64,000 nt of DNA from Lantana camara (taxonomy: Eukaryota; Streptophyta; Magnoliopsida; Lamiales; Verbenaceae). Positions 1 through 9,325 of the stretch are shown here, piece by piece (the stretch's first letter is position 1; each line of letters begins with the position of its first letter). The position numbers and the translations under genes are program-made. The stretch lies in assembly GCA_037501455.1 (NCBI GenBank), contig CM074863.1, positions 10,226,001-10,290,000 on the forward strand, in the 5' to 3' direction. The notes beneath the pieces were generated by a model. The model worked only from the letters and a program-made list of their open reading frames with translations. It had not been told where the DNA came from and did not search any database.

Positions 1-168
1 TTTATTCGCTTCCGCGCACTCTGTTTCCGTTTGGTTTAGCTCCGCCTAGCCTAGTGTGTGTGTTTGGTCTCCCGTTCGCTATGATTCGGATTCGGGTACG
101 GACATCCCATTTCGTATTCGGGTTCGGATTATGGTGCGGGGGATGTGGCCCTACGTGTGGGTGCTACA
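1..168 (+). mobile_element. 3' end of a Tekay/Del-like LTR
   Basis: This stretch matches, block by block, the 3' end of the solo LTR at 10571-13824 read on the minus strand. Shared blocks are cgcttccgc, a tttagctccgcctagcctagt-like block, tctccNgttcgc, and the terminal ggatgtgg...GCTACA. The LTR ends at 168 with ACA. The next bases (taccttgcg) do not resemble a primer-binding site, so this is the right edge of an inserted element or solo LTR, not a 5' LTR. Its left part lies outside the window. It interrupts the gag of the Tat element that resumes at 169. Family assignment rests on LTR end style and is inferred. Confidence 0.65.
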
Positions 169-332
169 TACCTTGCGAGGGATCAAAAAATGGCGAACGC
201 CCCTCGCACCAACAAATCCTTTGAGGACAGAGGAGATTCAACCAGAGGCCGCCGCTCAGCCCTATCCCTGCTCGCCGGAACTCTCCCTCTCGGAAATTTG
301 AGCGAGTCCCTCTCAACCGCCCTATAGCTGAA
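169..332 (+). pseudogene. gag remnant upstream of the long gag-pol frame
   Basis: Between the LTR edge and the long frame, gag-like sequence continues but changes frame. The first part reads as gag in the frame of position 169 (ARDQKMANAPRT..., Ser/Arg-rich). From about 250-290 the sense moves to the frame of position 333, which is open from 225, just after a TGA at 222-224. The second part reads straight into the zinc-finger region of the next entry. A small indel within about 240-280 is the simplest reading. Confidence 0.5.
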
Positions 333-3131
333 GTGTATGCTATGGCGGACAAAAAGCTGTTCAAAAGGCCGTCGAAGCTAAGGGAAACCGAGGCCCAGAA
401 GCGCTCGGGAAAATATTGCGCTTTCCACAAGCAGAAAGGGCATGATACCAACGAGTGTCGCCAACTCGAGAGTGAGATTCAGAGGCTTATTGCCGGAGGG
501 CACCTCAAGGAGTTCGTGAAAGTGCTAGAGAGATACGACGAACACTGTGCTGAACGAGCGCGTATTAGAGGGAGAAGTCGTTCGCGCTCACGCAGCCCCC
601 GTCACCGTCACACCGAGCCCAGTGACCGTGGGAAAGGGAAGGCATCGGATGAGGAAAACCAGCCCTTCGCGGTTATTCACATGATTGCCGGCGGACCCTC
701 GGGGGGTGATTCCAACGCTTCCCGACGTCGCTACATTCGGAGTTATGACCAAAGATCTTCTCAGTCCCGCCCGGTGCTCTCTGTTGATAAGTCGTCACGC
801 TCGGAGAAGGATGAGAGCGTAGGTTTTACAAAGAAAGACTTAGAGCACATTGTAACACCCCATGGGGTCGGTGAAACCTCTGACTGCCCCATGGTGGTTA
901 GCTTAGACGTTCACAATCATGTTGTAAAGAGGGTCTTGATTGATAGTGGAAGCTCCGTAAATGTTTTGCCTTACTCCACGTTCCAGAAGATGAACATCAC
1001 AAACATCCCGCTCGAACCTCTTAGAACAGCCCTTATCGGCTTTGGGGGTTCCGAGATCGTCCCTCGCGGACAAATTCGCTTGGCCACCTCTTTCGGTCGC
1101 GCCCCACAGCGAAAGACTTTAAATGTTCTTTATGTGGTGGTCGAAGTGGACCTACCATACAACATCATCATTGGGCGCCCAACCCTCGTCGACGTCAAAG
1201 CGGTAATTTCCACCTATCATAAAAAAGTCAAATTTCCCACTCCCGAGGGAACTGGAGAAGTATTGTGCAATGTAAAGGAAGCTTGGGAATGCTACGTACT
1301 TTCCCTTCGAAGCCACAAGCCCAAACAACCCACCCAGGCGGGCTCCACCAAAAAGTCCGTTGACTTTCCCAAGCTGGATGAAGATGGCCCCGAGCGCAAG
1401 AGGGCCAAGCTCTATAAGAAGAAGAATAAGAAGAAGGCCACGGACAAACCCGAGGGTGCTGGAAATTCACCCCTTGGAGAGGTTGGGGCTTCCTCCTCGG
1501 AAGACGAGGGCCCTACACCCTCTGGAGGTACCAACGAGAGGCTCACAGGAAAGAAACGGGCGCTCGAACTGCCGAGGCCTGAGGTAAGAGTGGAACCTAC
1601 AGAAAACTTCCTGACCATCGAATTGGAACCCGGGAATCCCGATAAGACCACGCAGATAGGTTCCAGCCTCGACGGCCCTTCCCAGATTATGATGATTGAT
1701 TTCTTACGGGATAATATTGATGTCTTTGCCTGGAAGGCTTCCGACCTCACCGGCATAGATCCGAGCGTTATTGTCCACCGGCTGAACGTGGATCCGACCT
1801 TCAAACCTATAAAGCAAAAGAAGAGAGATGTTCATGGGTTCCGAAAGCAAGTCATAGAAGAAGAAGTCAATAAGCTGCTTGACGCTCAGTACATAGAAGA
1901 AATCCTATATCCCGAATGGCTCTGCAATGTGGTGCTCGTTCCGAAGAGCGCCAACAAGTGGCGTATGTGCAACGATTTCACGGACCTCAACAAGGTATGC
2001 CCAAAGGACCCGTACCCGTTACCTAGAATTGATCAATTGGTAGATTCGACCGCTGGGTGTGAACTTATGAGCATGATGGATGCATTCCAAGGATATTATC
2101 AGATATTTATGGCCCTTGAGGATCGTCCTAAGACAGCGTTCGTAGTCCATATGGGTGTTTATTGCTTCAAGGTTATGCCTTTCGGGCTCAAAAATGCGGG
2201 AGCAACGTACCAACGTCTCGTCAGCAAAATGTTCGAAGGTGAAATCGGAAAAGCCATGAAAGTATACGTGGATGACATGATCGTCAAGAGTGAACGTCAA
2301 TATTCTCATTTGGAAGACCTCAAGCGGGTGTTCGATATCCTGCGTCGCTATGGTATGAAACTGAATCCATCCAAATGTACGTTCGGCGTACGGGGCGGCA
2401 AGTTTCTAGGGTACATGGTCAGTCAACGCGGCATAGAAGCGAATCCAGAGAAAATTAAGGCAATTCTGGACATACCCTCCCCTCGCAATTTGAGAGAGGT
2501 CCAAGTGCTCGTGGGTAAGATCATTTCATTAAACCGGTTCATCTCCCGCTCGGCGGATAGGAATCTGCCCTTCTTCAAAATTTTGCGTAACGCTCGAAAC
2601 TTTACCTGGAGCGAGGACTGCGAAAAGGCCCTGCAGGACATGAAACAGTACCTTTCGAGCGCGCCCTTGCTGACCAAGCCTAACCCAGGAGAAAACTTGT
2701 TTGTTTATCTTTCGGTCTCCTTGGAAGCTACAAGCGCCGTTCTCGTGGCGATCCGCGAGCGTAAGCATATCCCGGTATATTATCTGAGCAAAACTCTACA
2801 GGGAGCGGAGAAAAGATACATGGAAATAGAAAAGTTTGCATTCGCGCTCGTTAACGCCTCGCGGAGATTAAGGCCATATTTTCAAGCACATTCTATCGTG
2901 GTGCTCACAGATCAGCCCCTCAAACAAGTGCTCGCAAAGCCAGACGTCTCAGGGAGATTGATTAAATGGTCAATTGAGCTCAGTCAATTCGACATCACCT
3001 TTGAGCCTCGTACAGCGATACAAGCTCAGGCTGTAGCCGACCTATTGGTGGAACGTTTCAACCTAGGTACCGAGCGCTCGGAGGAAGATGGTCTATGGCT
3101 GCTACACACAGATGGCTCCTCGACCTCGTAA
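333..3131 (+). CDS. gag C-terminus, protease, reverse transcriptase, RNase H (Tat element 1)
   Basis: A 932-codon frame; GTG at 333 is only the frame edge, since true gag begins upstream. Residues 29-42 form a CxxHxxxxHxxxxC finger (CAFHKQKGHDTNEC). Residues 74-93 are Arg/Ser-rich. The aspartic protease motif DSGSS is at 204-208. The RT spans roughly 500-700 with an intact YVDD at 645-648, followed by the RT-linked RNase H (about 735-860). The frame ends inside the second RNase H, just after HTDGSS, at a TAA; the sequence continues in another frame in the overlapping 3095-4813 frame. Known role of the family: virus-like particle formation, polyprotein cleavage and reverse transcription. All visible catalytic residues are present. 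Confidence 0.9.
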   Translation: MYAMADKKLFKRPSKLRETEAQKRSGKYCAFHKQKGHDTNECRQLESEIQRLIAGGHLKEFVKVLERYDEHCAERARIRGRSRSRSRSPRHRHTEPSDRGKGKASDEENQPFAVIHMIAGGPSGGDSNASRRRYIRSYDQRSSQSRPVLSVDKSSRSEKDESVGFTKKDLEHIVTPHGVGETSDCPMVVSLDVHNHVVKRVLIDSGSSVNVLPYSTFQKMNITNIPLEPLRTALIGFGGSEIVPRGQIRLATSFGRAPQRKTLNVLYVVVEVDLPYNIIIGRPTLVDVKAVISTYHKKVKFPTPEGTGEVLCNVKEAWECYVLSLRSHKPKQPTQAGSTKKSVDFPKLDEDGPERKRAKLYKKKNKKKATDKPEGAGNSPLGEVGASSSEDEGPTPSGGTNERLTGKKRALELPRPEVRVEPTENFLTIELEPGNPDKTTQIGSSLDGPSQIMMIDFLRDNIDVFAWKASDLTGIDPSVIVHRLNVDPTFKPIKQKKRDVHGFRKQVIEEEVNKLLDAQYIEEILYPEWLCNVVLVPKSANKWRMCNDFTDLNKVCPKDPYPLPRIDQLVDSTAGCELMSMMDAFQGYYQIFMALEDRPKTAFVVHMGVYCFKVMPFGLKNAGATYQRLVSKMFEGEIGKAMKVYVDDMIVKSERQYSHLEDLKRVFDILRRYGMKLNPSKCTFGVRGGKFLGYMVSQRGIEANPEKIKAILDIPSPRNLREVQVLVGKIISLNRFISRSADRNLPFFKILRNARNFTWSEDCEKALQDMKQYLSSAPLLTKPNPGENLFVYLSVSLEATSAVLVAIRERKHIPVYYLSKTLQGAEKRYMEIEKFAFALVNASRRLRPYFQAHSIVVLTDQPLKQVLAKPDVSGRLIKWSIELSQFDITFEPRTAIQAQAVADLLVERFNLGTERSEEDGLWLLHTDGSSTS

Positions 3132-4813
3132 GGGGGGGAGCCGGGGTGACCCTCAGGGACCCTCTTGGAGCTGAAGTTGACTACGCCATCAAGTTGGCGT
3201 TCCAAGTCACTAACAACGAGGCAGAGTATGAAGCCCTCATTCAGGGGCTCAGAATCGCGCTTCAAAATGGCGCCACTCGGGTTACCGCATATGTGGACTC
3301 GCAGTTGATCGCGAGTCAAATCGACGGTTCTTATGAGGCTCGAGAAGCCACCATGGTGCAGTATCTGGCGAGTGTTAAGGAGGTGATAGCCAAGTTCAAG
3401 GAATTCCACCTTTTACAAATCCCGAGGGCAGAAAACGAACATGCTGACGCTCTTTCGAAATTTGCGTCCGCCCTGGACGGCCACAGCGAACGCGCTGTTA
3501 CATTTCTGAGAACAGAGGAACCGCTGATAAGTAAAGGCGAACCTTCGAAAGAAGTGCACATGATTGACCCCTCTGAGCCTTGTTGGCTTGACGAAATTGT
3601 CAGATTCCTCCGGGATGGAACCAGCCCGAGCGACAAAGTTGAGGCTCGGAAGATCAAGAGCAAGGCCCCTCGCTTCTCATTGGATGCCGAGGGTCGATTA
3701 TTCAAGCGATCCTTCCTGGGCCCACCGCTGAGATGTTTGAGACCCTCGCAGGCTAAAGAAGTTTTAGAGCATGTGCACAGTGGAAGTTGTGGGAACCACT
3801 CAGGCGGACGAATCTTGGCAAAGAAAATCTTAAGGAGTGGGTTCTATTGGCCCTCGGTATTGCAAGATGCCATTAGATATTCCAAGAAATGTCCCAAGTA
3901 CCAGTTCCATTCCAACACTCCTCAGTTGCCGGCAGCTCAAATGATTCCTATTGATGTTTCATGGCCTTTTGATCAGTGGGGCATTGATATCGTGGGACCT
4001 CTCCCAATGGCGGTCGGGCAAAAGAAGTTCGTAATACTTGCTGTGGATTATTTCACTAAGTGGGCTGAGGCAGAAGCGGTCGCTAAGATAACGTTCAAGG
4101 TTGTGAGGGATTTCATTTGGAAAAATATCATCTGCAGATACGGCATCCCGAGGGTGCTCATCTCAGATAACGGTTCCCAGTTTATCGCTGCTGACACACG
4201 GGATTGGTGCTATGAACTAGGGATCGAACAACGATTCACTTCCGTGGGTCATCCTCAAGCTAATGGTCAAGCTGAAGTGACCAACCGAACCATACTCCAG
4301 CATCTGAAAACGATGCTCGAGAGTAAGAAAGGAGAATGGGCTGAAGAACTTCAGGGAGCTCTGTGGGCGTACCGTACTACTCCGCGAGCGGCAACGGGGG
4401 AAACCCCTTATTCCCTCGTGTACGGCTCCGAGGCTATGATACCTGCGGAAATTGCTCAAGAATCCGCACGTGTTGCCTATTTCGAGCCTGCTGCCAACGA
4501 ATCCAATCGAGCGTACGAGTTAGATTTGTTGGACGAAAGAAGGAATGTTGCGTGGGCACGTATCCACAAATACAAAGCGACCGTAGCCCGCCAATACAAC
4601 AAACGTGTTAGAGAAAGGACTTTCCAACTGGGGGACTTGGTCCTCAAAAAAGTTGAAGTCTCCAAACATGTAGGTAAGTTGGACCCTAATTGGGAAGGCC
4701 CCTTCAAAGTCATCCAGGTACGAGCAAACAATACCTACCTATTGGAAACTTTGCAAGGCGAGCGGCTCCCTAGGCCATGGAATGCATGTAACCTTAGAAG
4801 GTTCTACGTATAA
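3095..4813 (+). CDS. second RNase H (archaeal type) and integrase (Tat element 1)
   Basis: A 572-codon frame overlapping the previous one, shifted by one base; real continuity begins near 3132 within a run of seven G (3133-3139). Residues about 14-125 are the Tat-specific second RNase H, with NNEAEYEAL, YVDSQLI and NEHADALSKF. The integrase zinc region follows, then the DDE core with D298 (GIDIVGP), D358 (SDNGSQF) and E394 (NGQAEV), giving the usual D-35-E spacing. The zinc region is odd: the final CxxC reads C266-P-K-Y269, so its last cysteine is lost, whereas the copy in element 2 keeps Cys. The C-terminus has the usual LGDLVLKKV and WEGPFKV blocks. No chromodomain is seen, as expected for Tat. 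Confidence 0.88.
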   Translation: MAATHRWLLDLVRGGAGVTLRDPLGAEVDYAIKLAFQVTNNEAEYEALIQGLRIALQNGATRVTAYVDSQLIASQIDGSYEAREATMVQYLASVKEVIAKFKEFHLLQIPRAENEHADALSKFASALDGHSERAVTFLRTEEPLISKGEPSKEVHMIDPSEPCWLDEIVRFLRDGTSPSDKVEARKIKSKAPRFSLDAEGRLFKRSFLGPPLRCLRPSQAKEVLEHVHSGSCGNHSGGRILAKKILRSGFYWPSVLQDAIRYSKKCPKYQFHSNTPQLPAAQMIPIDVSWPFDQWGIDIVGPLPMAVGQKKFVILAVDYFTKWAEAEAVAKITFKVVRDFIWKNIICRYGIPRVLISDNGSQFIAADTRDWCYELGIEQRFTSVGHPQANGQAEVTNRTILQHLKTMLESKKGEWAEELQGALWAYRTTPRAATGETPYSLVYGSEAMIPAEIAQESARVAYFEPAANESNRAYELDLLDERRNVAWARIHKYKATVARQYNKRVRERTFQLGDLVLKKVEVSKHVGKLDPNWEGPFKVIQVRANNTYLLETLQGERLPRPWNACNLRRFYV

Positions 4814-5865
4814 ACATCATCTTCTTTGTAAATTGCCCGTCTGCGGCATTGAGTGCTTCCCTTCGACGGAAAGCGTGTTGTAATCATTTCCAAAAATGCA
4901 TCCATATAACAGTAAGTATTTAATTCTTTGTTCTTATTATTTACTTACTTTCCTATTTGATCTAATGATTCGAGCGACGAGAGGCCTACTCCGTGTCGAG
5001 CATCCTCCACGTCGAAATGCCTACGCGATACTTCAATCGTTCCAAAGCTACACTGTCCAGGTGTTGATAACCATCCACCTAGAACAGTTTGAGCGATTTG
5101 TAGGAATAAATCCTAAAAATGAGCGTGTCGAACAACGGGGAGCACAATGCTCAACTTACGCCAGCTGAGTGCTCACCACTCCAGCTCGTGCTCGTAAGAA
5201 CCCCAATGACCCTCAACTTATTGAGTAAAAACACACTCATAAAATAATGGATTTTAACTCAATCCCTTCATGTGCTTCTCGAAATAACGCTAACCCCACG
5301 GTTACGCTCGCTTTGATCCCATACTTAGCAAATCCTACTGATGATTTCTAAAGTATCTACAACCTAATGGAGCGTTCAAGACGAAGGTGCACATTATGGG
5401 GCCAATACTTAGGCGGATCCTCAGAGATCTCCTAAGTTCAAATTCGAGCCCCATTACAGAAACGGCCAGGGAAACATCCTCGCGTTCATGTCTACGCCCC
5501 TCAAATCTCTGGACGTCGCCAAACTTTACACTGGTGGTGCGTTATGGCGGATGCCGGGGTACTCCTAAAGAAAACACCCTCGCGCACAAACAACACTTAT
5601 CACAAGCGTTCATACAAAAAGAACAGTTCATACAGGGAAAAACGACGAGCGCAATGGAATAACATCATTCATCATTTAAAAGTAAATGAGAAAACATTCA
5701 GACATTCGAGCATTTAAAAAGAAGTTCAAATATATCAAAAAGCGGCATAAGGGGTCCAAAGTATTCAGGAAATGACTGAAGGATTAAGTACAGGTGTAAA
5801 ATTGTTCATAAATGGAAAGAGGAATTCAAACTGACAAGAGCAAGAGATTAGTAGCCACGGGAGCG
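4814..5865. other. spacer between pol and the antisense gene (Tat element 1)
   Basis: About 1 kb between the integrase stop and the stop of the antisense gene on the other strand. No convincing coding sequence on either strand; short open frames lack family signatures. The last 160 bases are A-rich and would serve as the 3' untranslated region of the antisense gene. Confidence 0.6.
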
Positions 5866-8726
5866 TCAGTGGGCCGGAGCGTCAGGCTCGGGAGGAGCAG
5901 TTGCAAGGGGAACAGGGGCCAACACATTGGCGTCAGAAGTTTGGGCCTCGCCAGGTTCCTCGACATCCACTGTGTCCATGACGGTGCCCTCGTCTTCTAT
6001 CAGGAGGGGCTCGGGATCTACCCTGTTGGCAGCTATAAACTCCCTTTGGAGCGTTTCCACCAACTCCTGGTACTCGGGCTCCGCCAGATTCTCAGTAGGA
6101 TCATCAGGGACCATGGGCTCGCAGTTTTCGTCCAAGTCCATGCGCAACCGTGCATCAGTGCGAGCGCTATCCGGAGCCAAGCCTAGTCTGACCATTTGCC
6201 TAATGGCTTTACGGAAGAAACGCCGAGCGTTGTCAAAGCATTGCATGTTGGCCGCAAATACAAAGGTTTTGGAACGCACGAACTTCATCACCGCGTCCCA
6301 GGACACCCTCGCTTCCAAGCCCTGTACTTTGCCTTGCAAGTCAGCAAGGGCCTTGTTGGCTGCCTCGTTCTGGCGAGTGCTCTCCGCCAGCTGCTCCCCC
6401 AGCTCCCTATTTTGCACCCTCAACTGGTCCCGCTCCACCTTCAGCTCTCTATGACGCTGGTCAAGGGTGAGGTAGGCCTCATCCGTCTTCCGCATGTTCT
6501 CCCTCAGTTGGTCCTTATCGCGGTTGGCAGCGGACAGTTGGGCGTGGAGGTTGTTGTAATCCTCCTGCAACTGGACGGGATCAGAAATGCGCAACAGTTT
6601 CTTGTACTTGGCCTTATGCTCGGAGTAGGCCTGCGCTCGCCCCTGCAGATTCTTTAACCTAGGGATTACCTCCTGGAAAGTCAGACACAAAGATTAGCGT
6701 TCGAATGGGAACAGTGGAAGTTGAAAACCTTCAAGAGGATACTAAGGACTTACCGTCAGAAAGGCATGACAGGCATCGTCACCAACACGAGCGGCGTCAT
6801 ACTCGTTCAGCTTGTCATGGTCGCCGGAAAACTGGAGTTTCTCGACGATGTCAGAAATGAGGTTCACGGAGTAGGCGCTCTTTTGCAGAAGCACCGGACC
6901 CTCAGTCCGTTGGCGCTTGTAACGAGAGTCGCCCTTGCAACCTATCTTCCAGAAATCTTCATCCTCTGATGAAGAAGTATCACTGCCCTCACCTCTGTGC
7001 CCTACGACCACCTCTTTCCCTTTGCCGGAAATAGGAAGGGAGTCCGGCATCCTTTTCCTCTTCCCCTGACGGTCAGCCCTGATGGTCTCGTGTATGCGAA
7101 CGTGCTCACCCGAGCGGTTTCGAGACCCGCTCGAACTCAGTGTAATTGGACCCTCGGGGGCCGCCCGCGGAGGAGTAGCCCCACGGACGCCATCAACCGT
7201 CAAATCTTCAGTAGGGCCCCTACGGGCCTCGTTCCCTGCATCTCCGCGAGCGCCATCGTGACCCCGACCGGCACCTCGCCTGATCCCCCTTCCCCTCGGG
7301 GGGCGATTTTGCTGTTGCTGCGGGGGCTGAGGGTCGGCGACGGGTCCTTGGACACCCAACATGCGGGAAAGGGTTTCAGCATTCATGCCTTGGGATAATA
7401 TTTGGATGCCTGCAAGTAAAGAGGAACGAGCGTCAGAAGATTGATTGCTTGGATCGTATATACAAGAATACAACAATCACTGTAAGTTAGAGGACTATTC
7501 TAAAGGTTAGAGCTGTTAGTTCCTAGAATCTAACCATCGAGGGCCATGATGTCAGCTGGAGGGTTGAGTATCATGTCTGGGGGGCAAGATAAACCATAAC
7601 GGAACAACACTCCCTCATTCTTCATCAGGGTCTCAGCCTTAATCCATTTTTTCTCAGCCCTCATCTCGAAGGCTAACCCCTGTGCCCAATCCTCAAAGGC
7701 TTTATTCTTCGTTCTTTCCCTAATCAGAGGGCCCTCGCCATGTATCAACCACCCGCGGTGAACCCTGAAAATTCCTCCTGGAGCCCCCACGAAAAAGTAC
7801 TTCTCCTTCCAATGCTCGCCATAGGAAGTAGATGGGGAATCTATCATCTTAAAGCCTGATTTAGCTTGAGCGTAATAGAATCCATCAGTAAGGGATGAGC
7901 GAGTCGAGCGGGCCACCTGTATCAAGCTATCAAAGTTGATGATCGAGGGCTCGCGACCTAGAGCAACCATCATAATCACGAAGGTATTAATCAGGGCTAT
8001 GCCGTTCGGCAGAATTTGTGAAGGGCAAAGCCTCAAGTGATGGTAGATGTTGGCAACGACGGGCGGAATTGGGAACCTCAAGCCCCCGGCAAGGACCGCA
8101 TCCCAGTAGACCGTCATCATCCCAGGCGGCGGTCGGTTGGCTCTTTCCCCCTCCTCTGGAAGTCGCATGGGAAATACTGCCTCATCCCAATAAGCATTCG
8201 CCCTCAACTCCTCCAAATCATCGAGCGTCAAGATGCTAGCGATCTCATCCGGTGATCTATCTGTTTGATGGCGATTATCTTGCCTCACACGAGTGGCAGG
8301 CTCCCTTCCTCTCCTTTGGCGCCTTCTTGAGGGCCCAGCTTCAAATTGACGCCCGGATGGCCCTGCTTCGCCCTCGGGGGCCGCCATGGCCACTGTAACC
8401 CTGTGATCCTGGGGTCGCGTGGCACTGTTCAAAACCGAGAACACTCTCTCCCCTTGTCTCTGCATCTCCATCACATTTTTCATCTCTTCAAAAATATCAT
8501 CAACCCCCCCTGGCGCACGCTCGTTCATCCCTTGAACAGCGGCATCAACCTCTTCGTCTCTGACAGCGGCTGGAGCCTGGGCCATAGGGATCGCCATGGA
8601 AACCCCTTCACCCGGGGACATCCTAGCCAGAGGGACAGTTGTGGGAACATTGCCGTGAGGGGAGGAACTCCCCACCGACATCTCATCAATCTCTCTTACG
8701 TAATCTTCAACGGGGTGTCCGGCCAT
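5866..8726 (-). CDS. antisense three-exon gene of Tat element 1 (Transposase_28-like, coiled-coil protein)
   Basis: Exons 8726-7535, 7409-6754 and 6672-5866 join in frame to 884 codons plus stop, with GT-AG introns of 125 and 81 bp. ATG 8726 is chosen because the homologous gene at 41213 starts at the same place (MA...EIDEM); the frame is open 34 codons further up. Residues about 205-330 (VYWDAVLAGGLRFPIPP, LPNGIALINTF) resemble the plant-repeat family called Transposase_28 or putative gypsy-type transposon. Exon 2 encodes an RG-rich stretch (PRGRGIRRGAGRG), an Arg/Lys cluster (GKRKRMP) and acidic serines. Exon 3 encodes a long heptad-rich coiled coil (about 650-745), then an acidic tail. Function is unknown; nuclear, nucleic-acid-binding action is inferred. 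It is complete although the sense genes are damaged. Confidence 0.82.
6673..6753 (-). other. intron 2 of the antisense gene
   Basis: On the minus strand the donor is ACG|GTAAGTCC and the acceptor is CTTTCCAG|GAGG. It is phase 0 and joins ...AFLT to EVIPRLKNLQ. The element 2 copy has an intron at the same place, but its donor is ATAAGT (see 43157). Confidence 0.8.
7410..7534 (-). other. intron 1 of the antisense gene
   Basis: On the minus strand the exon ends CGATG, the donor is GTTAGATT and the acceptor is CTTTACTTGCAG. The intron splits a glycine codon (G|GC). The homologous gene in element 2 has its intron at the same codon with the same GTTAGATT donor (42353-42461). Confidence 0.8.
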
Positions 8727-9017
8727 GGTTGCTTTACGATTTTTGAAGATGGGGTTTTTCTTAGAAAACTCAGTCGAGAAGGGGAAGAATTTCTGGAGAA
8801 AATTCAGTAGCAGAAAGTGGCTCTTCACTCAAGGATTTCACTCACTCAACCTAAATCTAAAAGTTAGTATCAGAATATTAAGAGTTGTGGAGCTTTACCT
8901 AAAGTTTGAAGAACGAAAGCTCGCCGGAGTCTGTAAAGATTGCAGAAAATTCTTTGCTGCTTAAAGGCTGGAAGAAATCTGAGTGCGTGAAAGAGGTTCC
9001 AAAGCTCTACAGGACTC

Positions 9018-9026
9018 TATTTAAAG
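9018..9026 (-). promoter_or_regulatory. candidate TATA box of the antisense gene (element 1)
   Basis: Minus-strand CTTTAAATAG lies about 295 bp upstream of ATG 8726 and outside the LTR. In element 2 the perfect TATAAATA at 40925-40932 sits 281-288 bp upstream of the homologous ATG, which supports a conserved promoter. Confidence 0.5.
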
Positions 9027-9310
9027 GGGATGATTTACATGATTTAGGGCTGGAAATTCAAAATGCAATCATTTCCCGCCTAGGGAATCCCCCAACTTTT
9101 GGTAACCGCCTCACGTCTCCCGGAGTGCACGCGCCCACGTTCCCACTCAGCATTAAATGCGGACTTGACAGCATTTAATGCGGTGTCAGTTTGTGTCCGT
9201 TACGGAAGGCCAGCGGTCACATCTCTAAGTAAAGGCCTGACCCTCGGATATTCAAAACTCAGGGCTCCTTCTTTATAAATTCTACAGTACGCTTGAAGCG
9301 ATACTACAGA

Positions 9311-9325
9311 ATTTGGGGGGCAAAA
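9311..9325 (+). other. polypurine tract of Tat element 1
   Basis: ATTTGGGGGGCAAAA lies directly before the 3' LTR start TGATGAGACC. It is the plus-strand priming site. Element 2 has ATTTGGGTGGCAAAAA at the same place. Confidence 0.8.

Noticed and set aside
1..301. Open frame 56-301 as a small gene
   Set aside because: It runs across the border between an LTR end and gag sequence and has no homology as a unit.
2019..2768. Minus-strand open frames opposite RT and RNase H
   Set aside because: Mirror readings of the conserved pol region; no independent signal.
5812..6657. Three open frames on the plus strand opposite the antisense gene's last exon
   Set aside because: They are Ser/Leu/Val-rich mirror readings of the coiled-coil exon, with no family signature and no conservation in element 2.
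5866..8726. A host gene with three exons located between two transposons
   Set aside because: The same gene with the same introns lies at the same place inside element 2, flanked by that element's own pol and LTR, so it belongs to the element.
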